From: Mansonella perstans
Lineage: Eukaryota; Nematoda; Chromadorea; Rhabditida; Onchocercidae
Reading direction: 5' to 3'
DNA: 64,000 bases
Assembly: GCA_037074765.1 (NCBI GenBank)
Contig: JBAMDO010000215.1
Span: forward strand, 1-64,000
Positions 1-10,202 of the stretch are shown one piece after another. A program made the position numbers and the translations under genes. Each line of letters begins with the position of its first letter. Position 1 is the stretch's first letter. Under the pieces are notes generated by a model. It did not search any database. It worked only from the letters and a program-made list of their open reading frames with translations, and was not told the origin of the DNA.

Positions 1-1969
1 TATGAAATAAATGATAGCTTATTCTAGTCGAGAAGTTTGAAAACTATTAAAATTGAAGAAAACTTTGAAATTGAAGAATAAAAAAATCTTGGTTCAAGTA
101 TCTACCAACTGTCTGAGATCATAACTAAACCTTTTACTCATTTTGGCCATCATTCTCTTTGATACAGTTGATCAACCTTATCTCAATATCTATCCTGGAA
201 TTCATTGAAATGAATAAATTTTATTCATATTATTACGTTATTCAAGGAAGAAAATTCTCAGCAAAATATTAACTAAACATTTCTTTAATTTTAATAGTTT
301 TCAACTTTTTCGACTGAAGTAAGTATTCATTTCTTCATATTGAAAAAAAGAATAAATTTTGATTTGTTAAAATGATTGCTGATAAAATTTTGCAAAGTAA
401 AAAATAACTGGATATGTGAAATTTATTTTATTGTTATGATTTACGTCAGTCTCTTTTTATTTATTGCTTGATCCATTTTTTATTTGGTTTTGAGTGAATA
501 CGAGTTAATACGCAACTATTCGAAATGAATGAATATGCACTATATGGCTTTGCAAATGGTTGCAAATGTAATATTCATGTTTTTAATTAAAATTATGACT
601 TATACTATGCAACTAATGAATGATAATATTTCTTTATCTAACTTGATTTTTTTTACGTCAATTGTAAAAGATCCGGATCATACATTGCTGTTAATAATAA
701 AATTTCATTTAATTTGCTCCAAAAATTAATTTAAAGTCTTTTTTTAGATTTCAATTTAGCTTTCGAAATCGCATTGGTAATTTAAGTAATAATGAGAGAA
801 GATGACAAAAATAAGATTTACACCTGAACATGACTGTGATTGATATGTTGCAATGAAATTCTTCGATTGATTAGAATAAATCACTTGATACTTTTTTGTT
901 CTTCCAACGACAATTTCATGATATAACAGGCGATAGATAATTTTGTAATTTTACGGTCTATGACATAGTGAAACTTTGAAACTCTGTTAATGTGTCCAGC
1001 TATTATTTGACATCATCATTATATAACGTATGGTAAAATTAGTTTCATTAAATTCAACATTTATTTCCAAATGATGATTGTAATTTACTTTTTTATTTAT
1101 TACTGCAGTGATGTTGATGTCATGTGACAATGGTGAATTTCGGTTGTATCAAAAATCTTATCGCCGATATCGAAAAATGACGTTGTTATGCATGCATGAA
1201 AAATTACTCAAAAAAATACTTGAAAATTTACTCGGGATCATATAATTGTTTGGATGTGAAAGTGTAACAATTTAAACATAATATGACATGAATTGTATTT
1301 TAAGGTCACCAAAATTATTGCTGGGTTAAGAGAGATGACACTGGTTGCTTGATTGTGGCCAGCTCTTTGAATGATATTTCTTTTGCTGTTTCCTTTTGCT
1401 GAGGTTGCTGGACTGCTGTTTTGCTTTCATGAGTTAATTGTTGAAAACCTCCCAAATTCTGCTTTAGTTAATATTGACCAAAAGCCTTATTGTTTGCACA
1501 TAACAGATGTACTAATTTCACTTTCCTTGCACTGTGGCCTGGCCTTTATCGGTACATTCAACTATCACCTAATTCATATAATTTCAAATTTGAACTGTAG
1601 ACATTAACAATGCAATTGTCTGTATGAGTTTCTCATCATTTGGAAGTTATGCATCATTTTATCATCTAAATTATCTGATAAACTTCCGCGGAAGAAATAA
1701 AATTTACTTTAATTGATAATAATTATTATCATAAATTCGATTAGATAAAATTTGCTCCTTAATTTTTAAAAAATTTTAAATTACTTCACTACTCAATGAG
1801 TCATCTTCACACCTTATCAATAATGGAAAATATTTCGATGCAGCAACGTCAAGTTTATCCGATCATTTAATGCAATAAGCTCATGCAGGTAAATGAAACA
1901 GATACGCATGCATTGATTTGTTCTGTGATATAAAATTTCATACAATTTGATTTAATTATGTTAATAATG
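1..1969. repeat. Direct duplication, copy 1 (about 2 kb)
   Basis: This segment matches 8718-10705 almost base for base in the same orientation. The match starts at the first base of the window, so the unit may extend further left. It ends where both copies read ttaataatg and then diverge. Copy 1 is 19 bases shorter overall. Most differences are single-base gaps in copy 1, often in short runs (for example near 190, 270, 340, 370, 925, 985), while base substitutions are few. The segment carries a broken copy of the minus-strand gene fragment described at 9380-9801. The short divergence implies a recent duplication, or a duplicated haplotype in the assembly. Confidence 0.95.
653..1068 (-). pseudogene. 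Frameshifted copy of unidentified minus-strand gene fragment
   Basis: This is the copy 1 counterpart of the open fragment at 9380-9801. The short terminal exon is intact (653-687, ending in TAA). The longer exon above it has lost single bases relative to copy 2 near positions 925, 985 and 993, and these destroy the frame that is open over about 100 codons in copy 2. The product is not recognised. The breaks are either true decay or uncorrected base-call gaps; the same kind of one-base loss occurs in neighbouring non-coding sequence of this copy, which favours the second explanation. Confidence 0.5.
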
Positions 1970-2279
1970 GATAAATAATAAGTGATGAATCCTTCTTTCC
2001 TGAAACTTACACTCGAGCTGCCAATTATTGACAGATAGGCTGAAGATAAATATTAATTTAACAATTAGTTGCTATCAATAATAACTGCTTAAACCGTTCC
2101 CGATAAAAAATATAATCCAAAGATTACTCAGGAAACTACTGCAAAGGACAGTTTACATTCAGAGAATAGCAAACGTTGTATTGAAAGTTGCAGTTTCGTG
2201 AAACTGGTGAAATAACTGAACTGAAATGCCTAACCAAGAGCGAAATTTTTTGTTCGAAATTAGGAAAGATTTAGGATTT

Positions 2280-2560
2280 CTATATATTACTCGTAGGCTG
2301 TCAAGATCGTCGCTTAATCCTGTATTTATATCAAATTTGTGAGGAAAACAGTTTTATTGCAATTACCGTTTGTTTAACTTTTGATGATGAGAATTGTTTC
2401 GAACATCAATTTTATTACTTTTCTCAATTTTATTATCAGTGATGTGTTTATTTTTTGTACGATATTCCAAGACTGTTTACAATTCTTGTTATCAATATTA
2501 TTCGTATTTTTGATGTAGTATAGTTTTTTGTCGTAGGCATGATAAGGAAATTTCACGTTC
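2280..2560. repeat. Flanking-segment family, copy A
   Basis: This segment resembles 4842-5150 and 6168-6520 over about 250 bases. It shares blocks such as tgatgatgagaattgttt, ttttattatcagtgatg and gactgtttacaattctt. In copies B and C the segment lies immediately upstream of a minus-strand first exon of the cathepsin-like family. Here I see no first exon beside it, so it looks like an orphan upstream region. Copy A is the most diverged of the three. Confidence 0.75.
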
Positions 2561-2696
2561 TTATTGTGCGCTTTCGCAATGCAATTGTCATCACCCTTTG
2601 CAAGAAAAAACAGATTGATAAAATATTTATCCAGTTATTCAATTCTAGTAATGCTACTGAAAAGCTATGTTAGTTATAAAATTTCAAATTTGTTCT

Positions 2697-4813
2697 TCAG
2701 ACGAAGACTGGTGCGAATGATTCAAGGCCAATACCACACATAGATACTCCAGCGCGGATAAGAGCGTATCCCTTTTGACCCACCCTCGCCCCAGCTGCAG
2801 CAAATGGCAATGATTTAACAGAAAAACAAAATGAAGTCTAATATATATCGAAAACAAAAACAGATTATTTCGATATTTCTATCTTGATTCTCTATATTTT
2901 TTTCTTTTTTGTAATTAATAAAATAAAAATTCTGATTCTTAGAAATTCGTTAAAATTTGAATACCTATTTCTGATGATGAAATATTTTGTCCCGTTTTTG
3001 ACACCATAACCAACTGCTACTACTTCATGATCTGCAGTATTATTTGGACAATTCGGATTGTCGTAAATACCGGAAATTTTTATGCAATAGAATTATGGAA
3101 TTAATTTAATTTATTAATTTTAAATTACTTTTTATTGCACTTTGCATCCCTGCAATTAATTTTTCTTTGTTGCGTTTTATTTTTTCTATTTTCGTAAATT
3201 TACTCACCCTCTGATAATCCGAAAGTCATCTTCTGACGTATATAATGTCATACAACAGGCCATGTAGTGCCAAAATCTTTCTGATGACTTCTTCATTCAT
3301 TGAAGGTAACATAACAGCGCCAATTAATCCATTCTTTCTTCGTTCAGTTATATTTGTTGGGCAGGATGTACTATCAGCTTCTTTATACGGATAATTTTAT
3401 CGGTCGTTACACGTTAGCAGCAACCCAATTAAAAACCTGAAAACTCTTCTTATCACTTATTTCGTCAATCAACAACTGTTACTTGTAAATAACAATCAAT
3501 TCATGATAAAACGATAAATTTCCATATACTTGATCGCCAAACCCGCCAGTTCCGTTGCATCTTTCCAATCCACTACAATCCATACGTCTTGCACTGATAA
3601 TCTCTTGGCTCGTTTTTTATTTCTGAGCGTGTAATACATTTCAAGCGTTGCTAATGTCGAAAAGATAAAACATACAGCACATCGACCCTAAAATTGAATT
3701 CAATTCATATAATATACTGAAATACCGTTTCATGCATGTACAAAAAGGAACAAACAACAAAAATGATAGTGAAAATTGGAAGAGCAAGAATTGATTCAGA
3801 TTAGAATCGCTAAAATTTCAAAAAAAAAAAATTTTATTTACTTGCTTGGTACCGGCAGCATTTTATTATCTTTCTATAATCAATAGATGTTGTAAAGCTT
3901 TGAATTGGTTTTCGCCGAGTATTTCCTTATATACCTTCTGCTTTAAACGCATATCTGGTCGATATCCAGATGCATTTCTTTTCCTCTTCGTCTACAAAAA
4001 ATGAAAAAAGTAAAACAAAAGACAGGAAGAATAAAAAACAAATTAGAAAGAAAAAAGCATAAATGTATAATATTAATTTTTATTATATGCTTAGGTTTGA
4101 ATTTCATTACTATAATAAAAATTACAAACCCAATCGCTCATTTCATTCAGACCTAATTTGTATGTTACCAGCCCTTACTGTAACGTTGATTATGTTCATC
4201 AATTCTTTCATTGATTGAACAAATTTAAGTAACCGGATTCGTTCTGGAACCGACGAATCATGTTTTTTGCCTGTAACGAATAATAGAATTATGGAAATTC
4301 TGAGTGACTCAACTTTATTCATAAGTTAACAATTTGAAACCATTTTAAAGAAAATTAATGAACTGATAGCAAATTAAGGTTATATTAATTGACGAACCAA
4401 ATTCTTTCAGGTAAGTTCTGTATTTTGAATAATGTTGTTGATACAAGGCATGAATTTCACCTTTAGTGTCGTCATTATCCCTGCAATAGAAATTCAAAAT
4501 ATTTGATTTTATCTTTGAATTCATCAATATTAGCATACAGTACAACAAAATATTATGGAAAAATTAGACAAAAAAAAAAAAAACCGACTTTTACAACCCA
4601 TCAGACTGCTAGAAAAAGAGAAATTGCAAATGATTGAAATTTTTGATTCATTTATAACAAGAAGGATTGATCAGCGATATAATTATTATATTTCAAAGCG
4701 TTTTCTGTGCTGTATTATGTTTCAAAAAAGTAAAATACTCACAATTCATCAAATGGATTTGTGTAAGCAGGCAGAATAAAACTGACAAAGCATAAAATAA
4801 ATAATGTTTTCAT
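2697..4813 (-). pseudogene. Diverged cathepsin L-like cysteine protease, frame broken
   Basis: Eight exons in papain-family (C1A) order can be followed: 4813-4743, 4480-4398, 4270-4179, 3991-3842, 3688-3540, 3436-3208, about 3081-2965, and 2794-2697. Exon 1 encodes a signal peptide (MKTLFILCFVSFILPAYT), and exons 2-3 encode an I29-like propeptide (ALYQQHYSKYRTYLKEFG). All three catalytic regions are recognisable: Cys in GRCAVCFIFST (families usually have GSCWAFST), His in ADHEVVAVGYG, and Asn in RNSWGEG across the exon 7/8 junction. Exons 1-3 join in frame. The frame then breaks near 3870, 3590, 3400, 3240 and 2770, with in-frame stops, and exon 7 has no AG acceptor where one is expected (ttgcat, position about 3082). 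Either the locus is a true pseudogene or the consensus here is poor. The family call rests on the ordered motifs. Confidence 0.85.
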
Positions 4814-4841
4814 TGGTTAGTCGAAAAATTGTTCTTTTTTT

Positions 4842-5150
4842 ATGGAAGATTGACAAGATCGTGTTTAATATTGTATTTATATTAAAATTGTGATGAAAAA
4901 GTTTTATCAGAATTAACCTTTGATGATAAGAATTGTTTTGGAAATATTATTTCATGACTCTGCTGAATTTTGTTATCAGTGAGTGTTCATTTTTTTGTAC
5001 GTGCTTCACGACTGTTTACAATTCTTATTATCACTATTATTTGTATTTTTGGTTCGTTATTGTTTTTGTTGTGTGAATGATAAGAATATTTATTCAGTTT
5101 TGAAGCTCTGCGATATAGGAGATGTTTTCGCTATTTTAAGAAGAATTAAT
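4842..5150. repeat. Flanking-segment family, copy B
   Basis: This sequence lies directly upstream of the cathepsin-like first exon and closely resembles 6168-6520 (copy C), more weakly 2280-2560 (copy A). Shared blocks include gaagctctgcgatatagg and gattgtttacaattctt-like stretches. Copies B and C differ by scattered substitutions and single-base gaps. The position suggests it holds the promoter and 5' region of the protease family, duplicated with its gene. Confidence 0.85.
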
Positions 5151-6069
5151 TAAATACTTGGGAAGCTTTTAAAAAGCTTTTATTGTCATTTGGAATAAAA
5201 AACGTTAATGATTTTTTCATATGATTAATGAACACTTCTTGAATCAGCTTAGTATTGAAGCTTTGTATTCTTTCGTGATGATTAACGAAATGGAAAATGA
5301 ACGATTTGAAATGATCATAGATATCCGAAAAATAAGCAAGTGGAGTTTTTTGGTGCGAAACTGAATTTTATAAGGTGTGAAAATTTAAACTAATCAAATT
5401 CGATTTTTCACGACAAATTTACCGAGAAATTCTGAAAATGTAAGTAGTTCTATTTTCACTACTTTCAAATTAAATTCATTTACAGCACTATTAAAAATCG
5501 GAAATTTTGAGGTTTACGGACTTGAAAGCTTTGTTTATTACTGCAACAGTGCAAAAAATGAAAATGTTTTCAATTAAGAATCAACATAAGTGGCAATTTG
5601 GGGTTTGGGATGTTACCACATTATTGCACATTACTAATCAAAGCACTTTTACTCCTTTCAGTTGCACAGAATTCTTAAATTATATGCTTTAGTGCAATAG
5701 CATGCTAATTTTTTTATTGCCGTCTTTATAACAAATTGAAATCTGAAAATTGAATAAAATTTGCCTTTATTGTTAACAATAGGATTTGATTGTGCAGATG
5801 TTTTCGACATATTGCTCAGTCAAAGATTGTCGCTTAACTTATTCATAAATATTAAGTTGAAATTTCGTATTAGTACCATATTTATAGCCAGTGTAAGACA
5901 TTAATTCATTCCAAATAATGCGACTTATATTTTATATTAGGACGGAAGGAAATGGCCATAGAGGGCTTTAAAGTTGGTGTGCATACCCGAAGACTTTTTT
6001 AGGATTTCATAGAATCCCATTTTCAGAACTTCATAACATCACCTTTGATATAGCTCCTTGCAGAGAAGA
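5151..6069. other. No gene recognised (0.9 kb)
   Basis: AT-rich sequence between two copies of the protease-associated segment. If copy C of the first exon (6070-6139) once had downstream exons they should lie here on the minus strand, but I find no Cys, His or Asn active-site motif of the family. The short open frame at 5507-5692 has no recognisable features. Confidence 0.5.
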
Positions 6070-6139
6070 AAATTCGTCAGATGGATTTTATAAGTAAAAA
6101 AGAACGAAACTGACAAAGCATAAAATAATAATGTTTCAT
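6070..6139 (-). pseudogene. Remnant of a second cathepsin-like first exon
   Basis: The minus strand from 6139 reads as a close relative of the signal-peptide exon at 4813-4743, including the block tttatgctttgtcagttt. A missing A after the start codon shifts the frame, so the hydrophobic leader is lost and a stop follows after about 17 codons. The upstream flank (6168-6520) is duplicated with it. No further exons of this copy are visible, so it is a fragment of a tandem gene duplication. Confidence 0.7.
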
Positions 6140-6167
6140 TGGTAAATCGAAAAATTGTTCTTGTTTA

Positions 6168-6520
6168 TGGAAGACTAACAAGATCGTCGTTCAATATTAT
6201 ATTAAAATTGTGATGAGAAAGTTTTATCAAATTAACTTTTGATGATAAGAATTGTTTTGGAAATATTATTTCATGACTCTGCTCAATTTTGTTATCAGTG
6301 AGTGTTCATTTTTTGTACGGTGCTTCACGACTGTTACAATTCTTATTACTATTATTTGTATTTTTGGTGCGTTATTGTTTTTGTTGTGTGAATGATAAGA
6401 ATATTTACTTCAGTTTTGAAGCTCTGCGATATAGGAGATGTTTTCGCTATTTTAAGAAAAATTAATTCAAATTCTCAGGAAGCCTTTTAAGAAGCTTTTA
6501 TTGCCATTTCGGGATAAAAA
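6168..6520. repeat. Flanking-segment family, copy C
   Basis: Close match to copy B at 4842-5150 and more distant match to copy A at 2280-2560. It lies immediately upstream (minus-strand sense) of the first-exon remnant at 6070-6139, the same arrangement as copy B with the protease locus. This shows that exon and upstream region were duplicated as one unit. Confidence 0.85.
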
Positions 6521-6569
6521 ACGTTGATGATTTTTTCAAATGATTAATGAACACTTCTTGAATCAGCTT

Positions 6570-7015
6570 TTTGGTCATCATTTTCTATTTTGGCCATCAT
6601 TTTCCTTGACATATTTTTGGCCATCATTTTCCTTGACATATTTTTGGCCATCATTTTCCTTGACATAACTTTATTGACCTCAGCCTCATATCAATCCTAG
6701 AACTCATCGAAATGAGTGAATATATTTATAAATACTGCGTTACTCAAGAAAAAAATTCCGGAGCAAAATAGAATACTATTAAACTAACCAAATTTTAAAC
6801 AAAAATTAATCAAAACTATTAACCAATTTCCGTCAAATTTTTACCATTTTTTAACTTTTCGACTGGAATAAGTGATTATTTACTTCCTTTAATTTTATTT
6901 CAATTATCAAAGTATGAAATGAATTATTCTTATCAGCCGAATAATTTGTTGTAACATATCAATCATCGTCATGTTCGACATGTAAACCATTATCTTCTCT
7001 CATTATTTTATATCA
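6570..7015. repeat. Third, rearranged copy of the 2-kb duplication
   Basis: From 6570 to about 6900 the sequence is a diverged direct match to positions 135-340 of copy 1 (ggccatcatt, caatcctagaactcatcgaaatgag, ttttcgactgga). From about 6905 to 7015 it matches copy 1 positions 800-900 in the opposite orientation: the reverse complement contains ataatgagagaagat, gaacatgac and tgattgatatgtt. The third copy is therefore a chimera of a direct and an inverted piece. The inverted part includes the donor end of the gene fragment at 9552-9801. Confidence 0.7.
6591..6671. repeat. 27-base tandem repeat, three copies
   Basis: Three direct copies of a unit beginning tggccatcattttccttgac start at 6591, 6618 and 6645, exactly 27 bases apart. 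A diverged partial unit precedes them at about 6572. Single copies of a related sequence occur in the large duplication near 143 and 8860, so the tandem array probably expanded from that element. Confidence 0.9.
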
Positions 7016-8078
7016 TGTAACAATGAGTAATGTGTTCTGCGTTGAATTAATTAATTAATAGCTGCAGCATATCAAGAATACTTTAACCATTTATCATCAT
7101 TGAATAAAAAGTAATCAGACAAACAAAATTTTCAAGAAAAACAATATCCAAGACGGGAGAAAAGTGGGAGTTGAACGATAAATCAGTTGCATAAGCAATG
7201 ATATATGATCCATATTTCCTGGAAATGAGGTATCATTCAGTTTTAGTTTATAATCTTTTGATAAAATGCTTGGCAAATTACGTTTTGATCAAATTCACTT
7301 TTCCATTATGTTATTTGAGAGTTCATTTTGGATATATAGATGGATTAATAATTACATATGGAAAAAAGTGGTCATTTATGATGATGCAGATATCTTCCAT
7401 CAAAATTTGGCTACATTGTTGATTATGCAGGTTAGAAAGTTAATTCGTACAAAATTTTCTTCTGTCTTAGACTAATGCGGAATGTGGACAGTTCAAAAAG
7501 TGTTTTAATGCCAAGGCATCACGCCATCGTGATAGCATATGTATTAGCAAAAAAACTAACAAATGCTACAAAACATTCATAAATTTCCATTTCAAATATC
7601 TCAGTTTTTGGATGCTGTACAATTCTAAATTTTAAAAAATGCTCCATCTATTCATTATTGCTCATGATTTCTGCTCATGATTCAATCATTTATTTTAAGT
7701 TTAAGCAAGTGAACTTGAAGTTTTGAACTTGAAATCAACGAATACAGAAAAACAACCAAAATTTTTGGTGCATGGAACTGAATGCTATCTTGCTTAATTT
7801 TATATATACAAAGCATATATGAAATATGCAAAGTATGTCTATCAATTTCAACCGGTCAAACTAAAAAACATTGCGGGTTAGAGGTAGTAGATACAATAAT
7901 TTCAGAGTAAATAACAGTTCAAATCATAAAGTTTAATATTTAGAATCTTTTATAAGCTATTCCTAGCAAGTATCTTTGAATTGCAAATTACCAAAAAAAT
8001 TTGAATCACTACGAAATAATCTTATTTCATGATTGTTGTAATATAAGATTTAAAAGCCTACCTTCGAGGAAAGAATCA
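7016..8078. other. No gene recognised (1.1 kb)
   Basis: AT-rich sequence. Overlapping short open frames on the plus strand at 7198-7475 show no domain, signal peptide or clear splice structure that I can defend. Nothing else is seen. Confidence 0.5.
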
Positions 8079-8228
8079 TCACTTTCCGTGAGTTAAACGC
8101 AGTTGTATATTCACTGGTTGCCTTGGTTGGTTATCTCCTTCTTGTGGTCCCCTTGGTAAAGCTATTCTTGCCATGAAATTACCGGTGCAATAAATGAACA
8201 AAGCAATATATATTATCAATTTCATCAT
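8079..8228 (-). CDS. Small secreted peptide or first exon with signal peptide
   Basis: Starting at 8228 the minus strand encodes two methionines and a hydrophobic leader (MMKLIIYIALFIYCTGNFMA), then a polar tail rich in Pro, Gln and Arg, and a TGA stop at 8079, about 49 residues in all. It could be a complete tiny secreted peptide, or the first exon of a longer gene: a good donor (gtaggc) lies at about 8058 in another frame, so a one-base shift would let it continue. The tail resembles in spirit the Gln-rich open block at 10052-10202 (both contain a QL-LTH stretch), so it may belong to the same local family. Function unknown. Confidence 0.4.
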   Translation of the reverse strand: MMKLIIYIALFIYCTGNFMARIALPRGPQEGDNQPRQPVNIQLRLTHGK

Positions 8229-8667
8229 ACTTAAAATCGTCTTGCAATCTGTAATAATGGCATTCATAACAATGGTAATCTTGCGTTATAAGAAAAGTTA
8301 CCTTTTAATTAAACAACAAAATTGGCCGTTTCACCAACCAATTAAAAGACAATTACACTTGAAAACTGTTTCAGTCAAAACTTAGCACATGTAACTATCA
8401 TTTCGTATGGCATTCTCCAAACTGAACAAACTCCAAGCATTTTTTTTAACAATGAAGATGACATTGAAGAAGTTGTTAGTTTTTATGCTTTGAAAACGGA
8501 ACCAATTAATCAAACCGTTATTAATATCGTTTTACTTTTTTGTTCTGAGACCAGTTTATTTTCCGTGTTTAACAGGAAAAAAACAGATTAAGGCAAAAAA
8601 TAAAAAGAAACTGATGTAGATCATAACAATGAAACTAGATTTCAACTCTCCGATTTTTTGCTTCGCC
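8229..8667. other. No gene recognised
   Basis: AT-rich sequence upstream (minus-strand sense) of the signal-peptide exon; it may hold its promoter. Nothing specific is seen. Confidence 0.4.
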
Positions 8668-9115
8668 AAGATTTTATCAGCAATCATTTTCAACAAATCA
8701 AAATTTTTCCTTTTCAGTATGAAATAAATGATAGCTTATTCTAGTCGAGAAGTTTGAAAACTGTTACAAATTGAAGAAAACTTTGAAATTGAAGAATAAA
8801 AAAATCTTGGTTCAAGTATCTACCAACTGTCTGAGATCATAACTAAACCTTTTACTCATTTTGGCCATCATTCTCTTTGATACAGTTGATCAACCTTAGT
8901 CTCAATATCTATCCTGGAATTCATTGAAATGAATAAATTTTATTCATTATTATTACGTTATTCAAGGAAGAAAATTCTCCAGCAAAATATTAACTAAACA
9001 TTTCTTTAATTTTAATAGTTTTCAACTTTTTCGACTGAAGTAAGTATTCATTTCTTTCATATTGAAAAAAAAGAATAAATTTTGATTTGTTAAAAATGAT
9101 TGCTGATAAAATCTT
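8668..9115. repeat. Inverted repeat flanking the start of duplication copy 2
   Basis: About 38 bases at 8668-8706 are the near-perfect reverse complement of about 9070-9115. The shared core reads attttatcagcaatcatt on one side. The arms enclose roughly 360 bases and the junction at which the large duplication starts (8718). In copy 1 only the right arm (about 345-382) is inside the window. Such arms could mark a foldback element or the breakpoint that produced the duplication. Confidence 0.7.
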
Positions 9116-9379
9116 TGCAAAGTAAAAAATAACTGGATATGTGAAATTTATTTTTATTGTTATGATTTACGTCAGTTTCTTTTTATTTATTGCCTTGATC
9201 CATTTTTTATTTGGTTTTGAGTGAATACGAGTTAATACGCAACTATTCGAAATGAATGAATATGCACTATATGGCTTTGCAAATGGTTGCAAATGTAATA
9301 TTCATGTTTTTAATTAAAATTATGACTTATGCTATGCAACTAATGAATGATAATATTTCTTTATCTAACTTGATTTTTT

Positions 9380-9801
9380 TTACGTCAATTGTAAAAGATC
9401 CGGATCATACATTGCTGTTAATAATAAAATTTCATTTAATTTGCTCCAAAAATTAATTTAAAGTCTTTTTTTAGATTTCAATTTAGCTTTCGAAATCGCA
9501 TTGGTAATTTAAGTAATAATGAGAGAAGATGACAAAAAATAAGATTTACACCTGAACATGACTGTGATTGATATGTTGCAATGAAATTCTTCGATTGATT
9601 AGAATAAATCACTTGATACTTTTTTGTTCTTCCAACGACAATTTCATGATGTAACAGGCCGATAGATAATTTTGTAATTTTACGGTCTATGACATAGTGA
9701 AACTTTTGAAACTCTGTTAATGTTGTCCAGCTATTATTTGACATCATCATTATATAACGTATGGTAAAATTAGTTTCATTAAATTCAACATTTATTTCCA
9801 A
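9380..9801 (-). CDS. Last two exons of an unidentified gene
   Basis: The minus strand is open from about 9801 down to a donor at 9552 (tgttcag|gtgtaaat), and then a short terminal exon at 9414-9380 follows a good acceptor (attaacag) and joins in frame to give ...AMYDPDLLQLT and TAA. The long exon has several N-x-S/T sites and a Ser/Asn-rich surface-type composition, suggesting a secreted or extracellular protein, but I do not recognise the family. The upstream exon border is uncertain: a weak acceptor (aaaaaaag) lies near 9818. The equivalent in duplication copy 1 is frameshifted, and a third partial copy lies inverted near 6905-7010, so this belongs to a small local gene family. Confidence 0.45.
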
Positions 9802-10051
9802 ATGATGATTGTAATTTACTTTTTTTATTTATCTTACTGCAGTGATGTTGATGTCATGTGACAATGGTGAATTTCGGTTGTATCAAAAATCTTATCGCCG
9901 ATATCGAAAAATGACGTTGTTATGCATGCATGAAAAATTACTCAAAAAAATACTTGAAAATTTACTCGGGATCATATAATTGTTTGGATGTGAAAGTGTA
10001 ACAATTTAAACATAATATGACATGAATTGTATTTTAAGGTCATCGAAATTA

Positions 10052-10202
10052 TTGCTGGGTTAAGAGAGATAACATTGGTTGCTTGATTGTGGCCAGCTCT
10101 TTGAATGATATTTCTTTTGCTGTTTCCTTTTGCTGAGGTTGCTGGACTGCTGTTTTGCTTTCATGAGTTAATTGTTGAAAACCTCCCAAATTCTGCTTTA
10201 GT
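10052..10202 (-). other. Gln-rich open block on minus strand, possible exon
   Basis: About 50 codons are open on the minus strand, beginning after an acceptor-like actaaagcag and ending at TAA 10049-10051. The translation includes TAVQQPQQKETAKEIS. The same block in copy 1 (about 1318-1468) has no length change, although single-base gaps are common elsewhere in that copy; only substitutions occur, one changing Met to Val. This is weak support for coding. There is no recognisable domain and no confirmed splice partner. Confidence 0.3.

Noticed and set aside
529..729. 66-codon plus-strand open frame repeated at 9256-9456
   Set aside because: It is open in both duplication copies only because they are nearly identical. 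It has no domain or splice context and overlaps the terminal exon of the better-supported minus-strand fragment.
1371..1607. Hydrophobic plus-strand open frame repeated at 10105-10335
   Set aside because: It is the antisense of a Gln-rich minus-strand block; runs of CAG/CAA read on the other strand give Leu-rich chance hydrophobicity.
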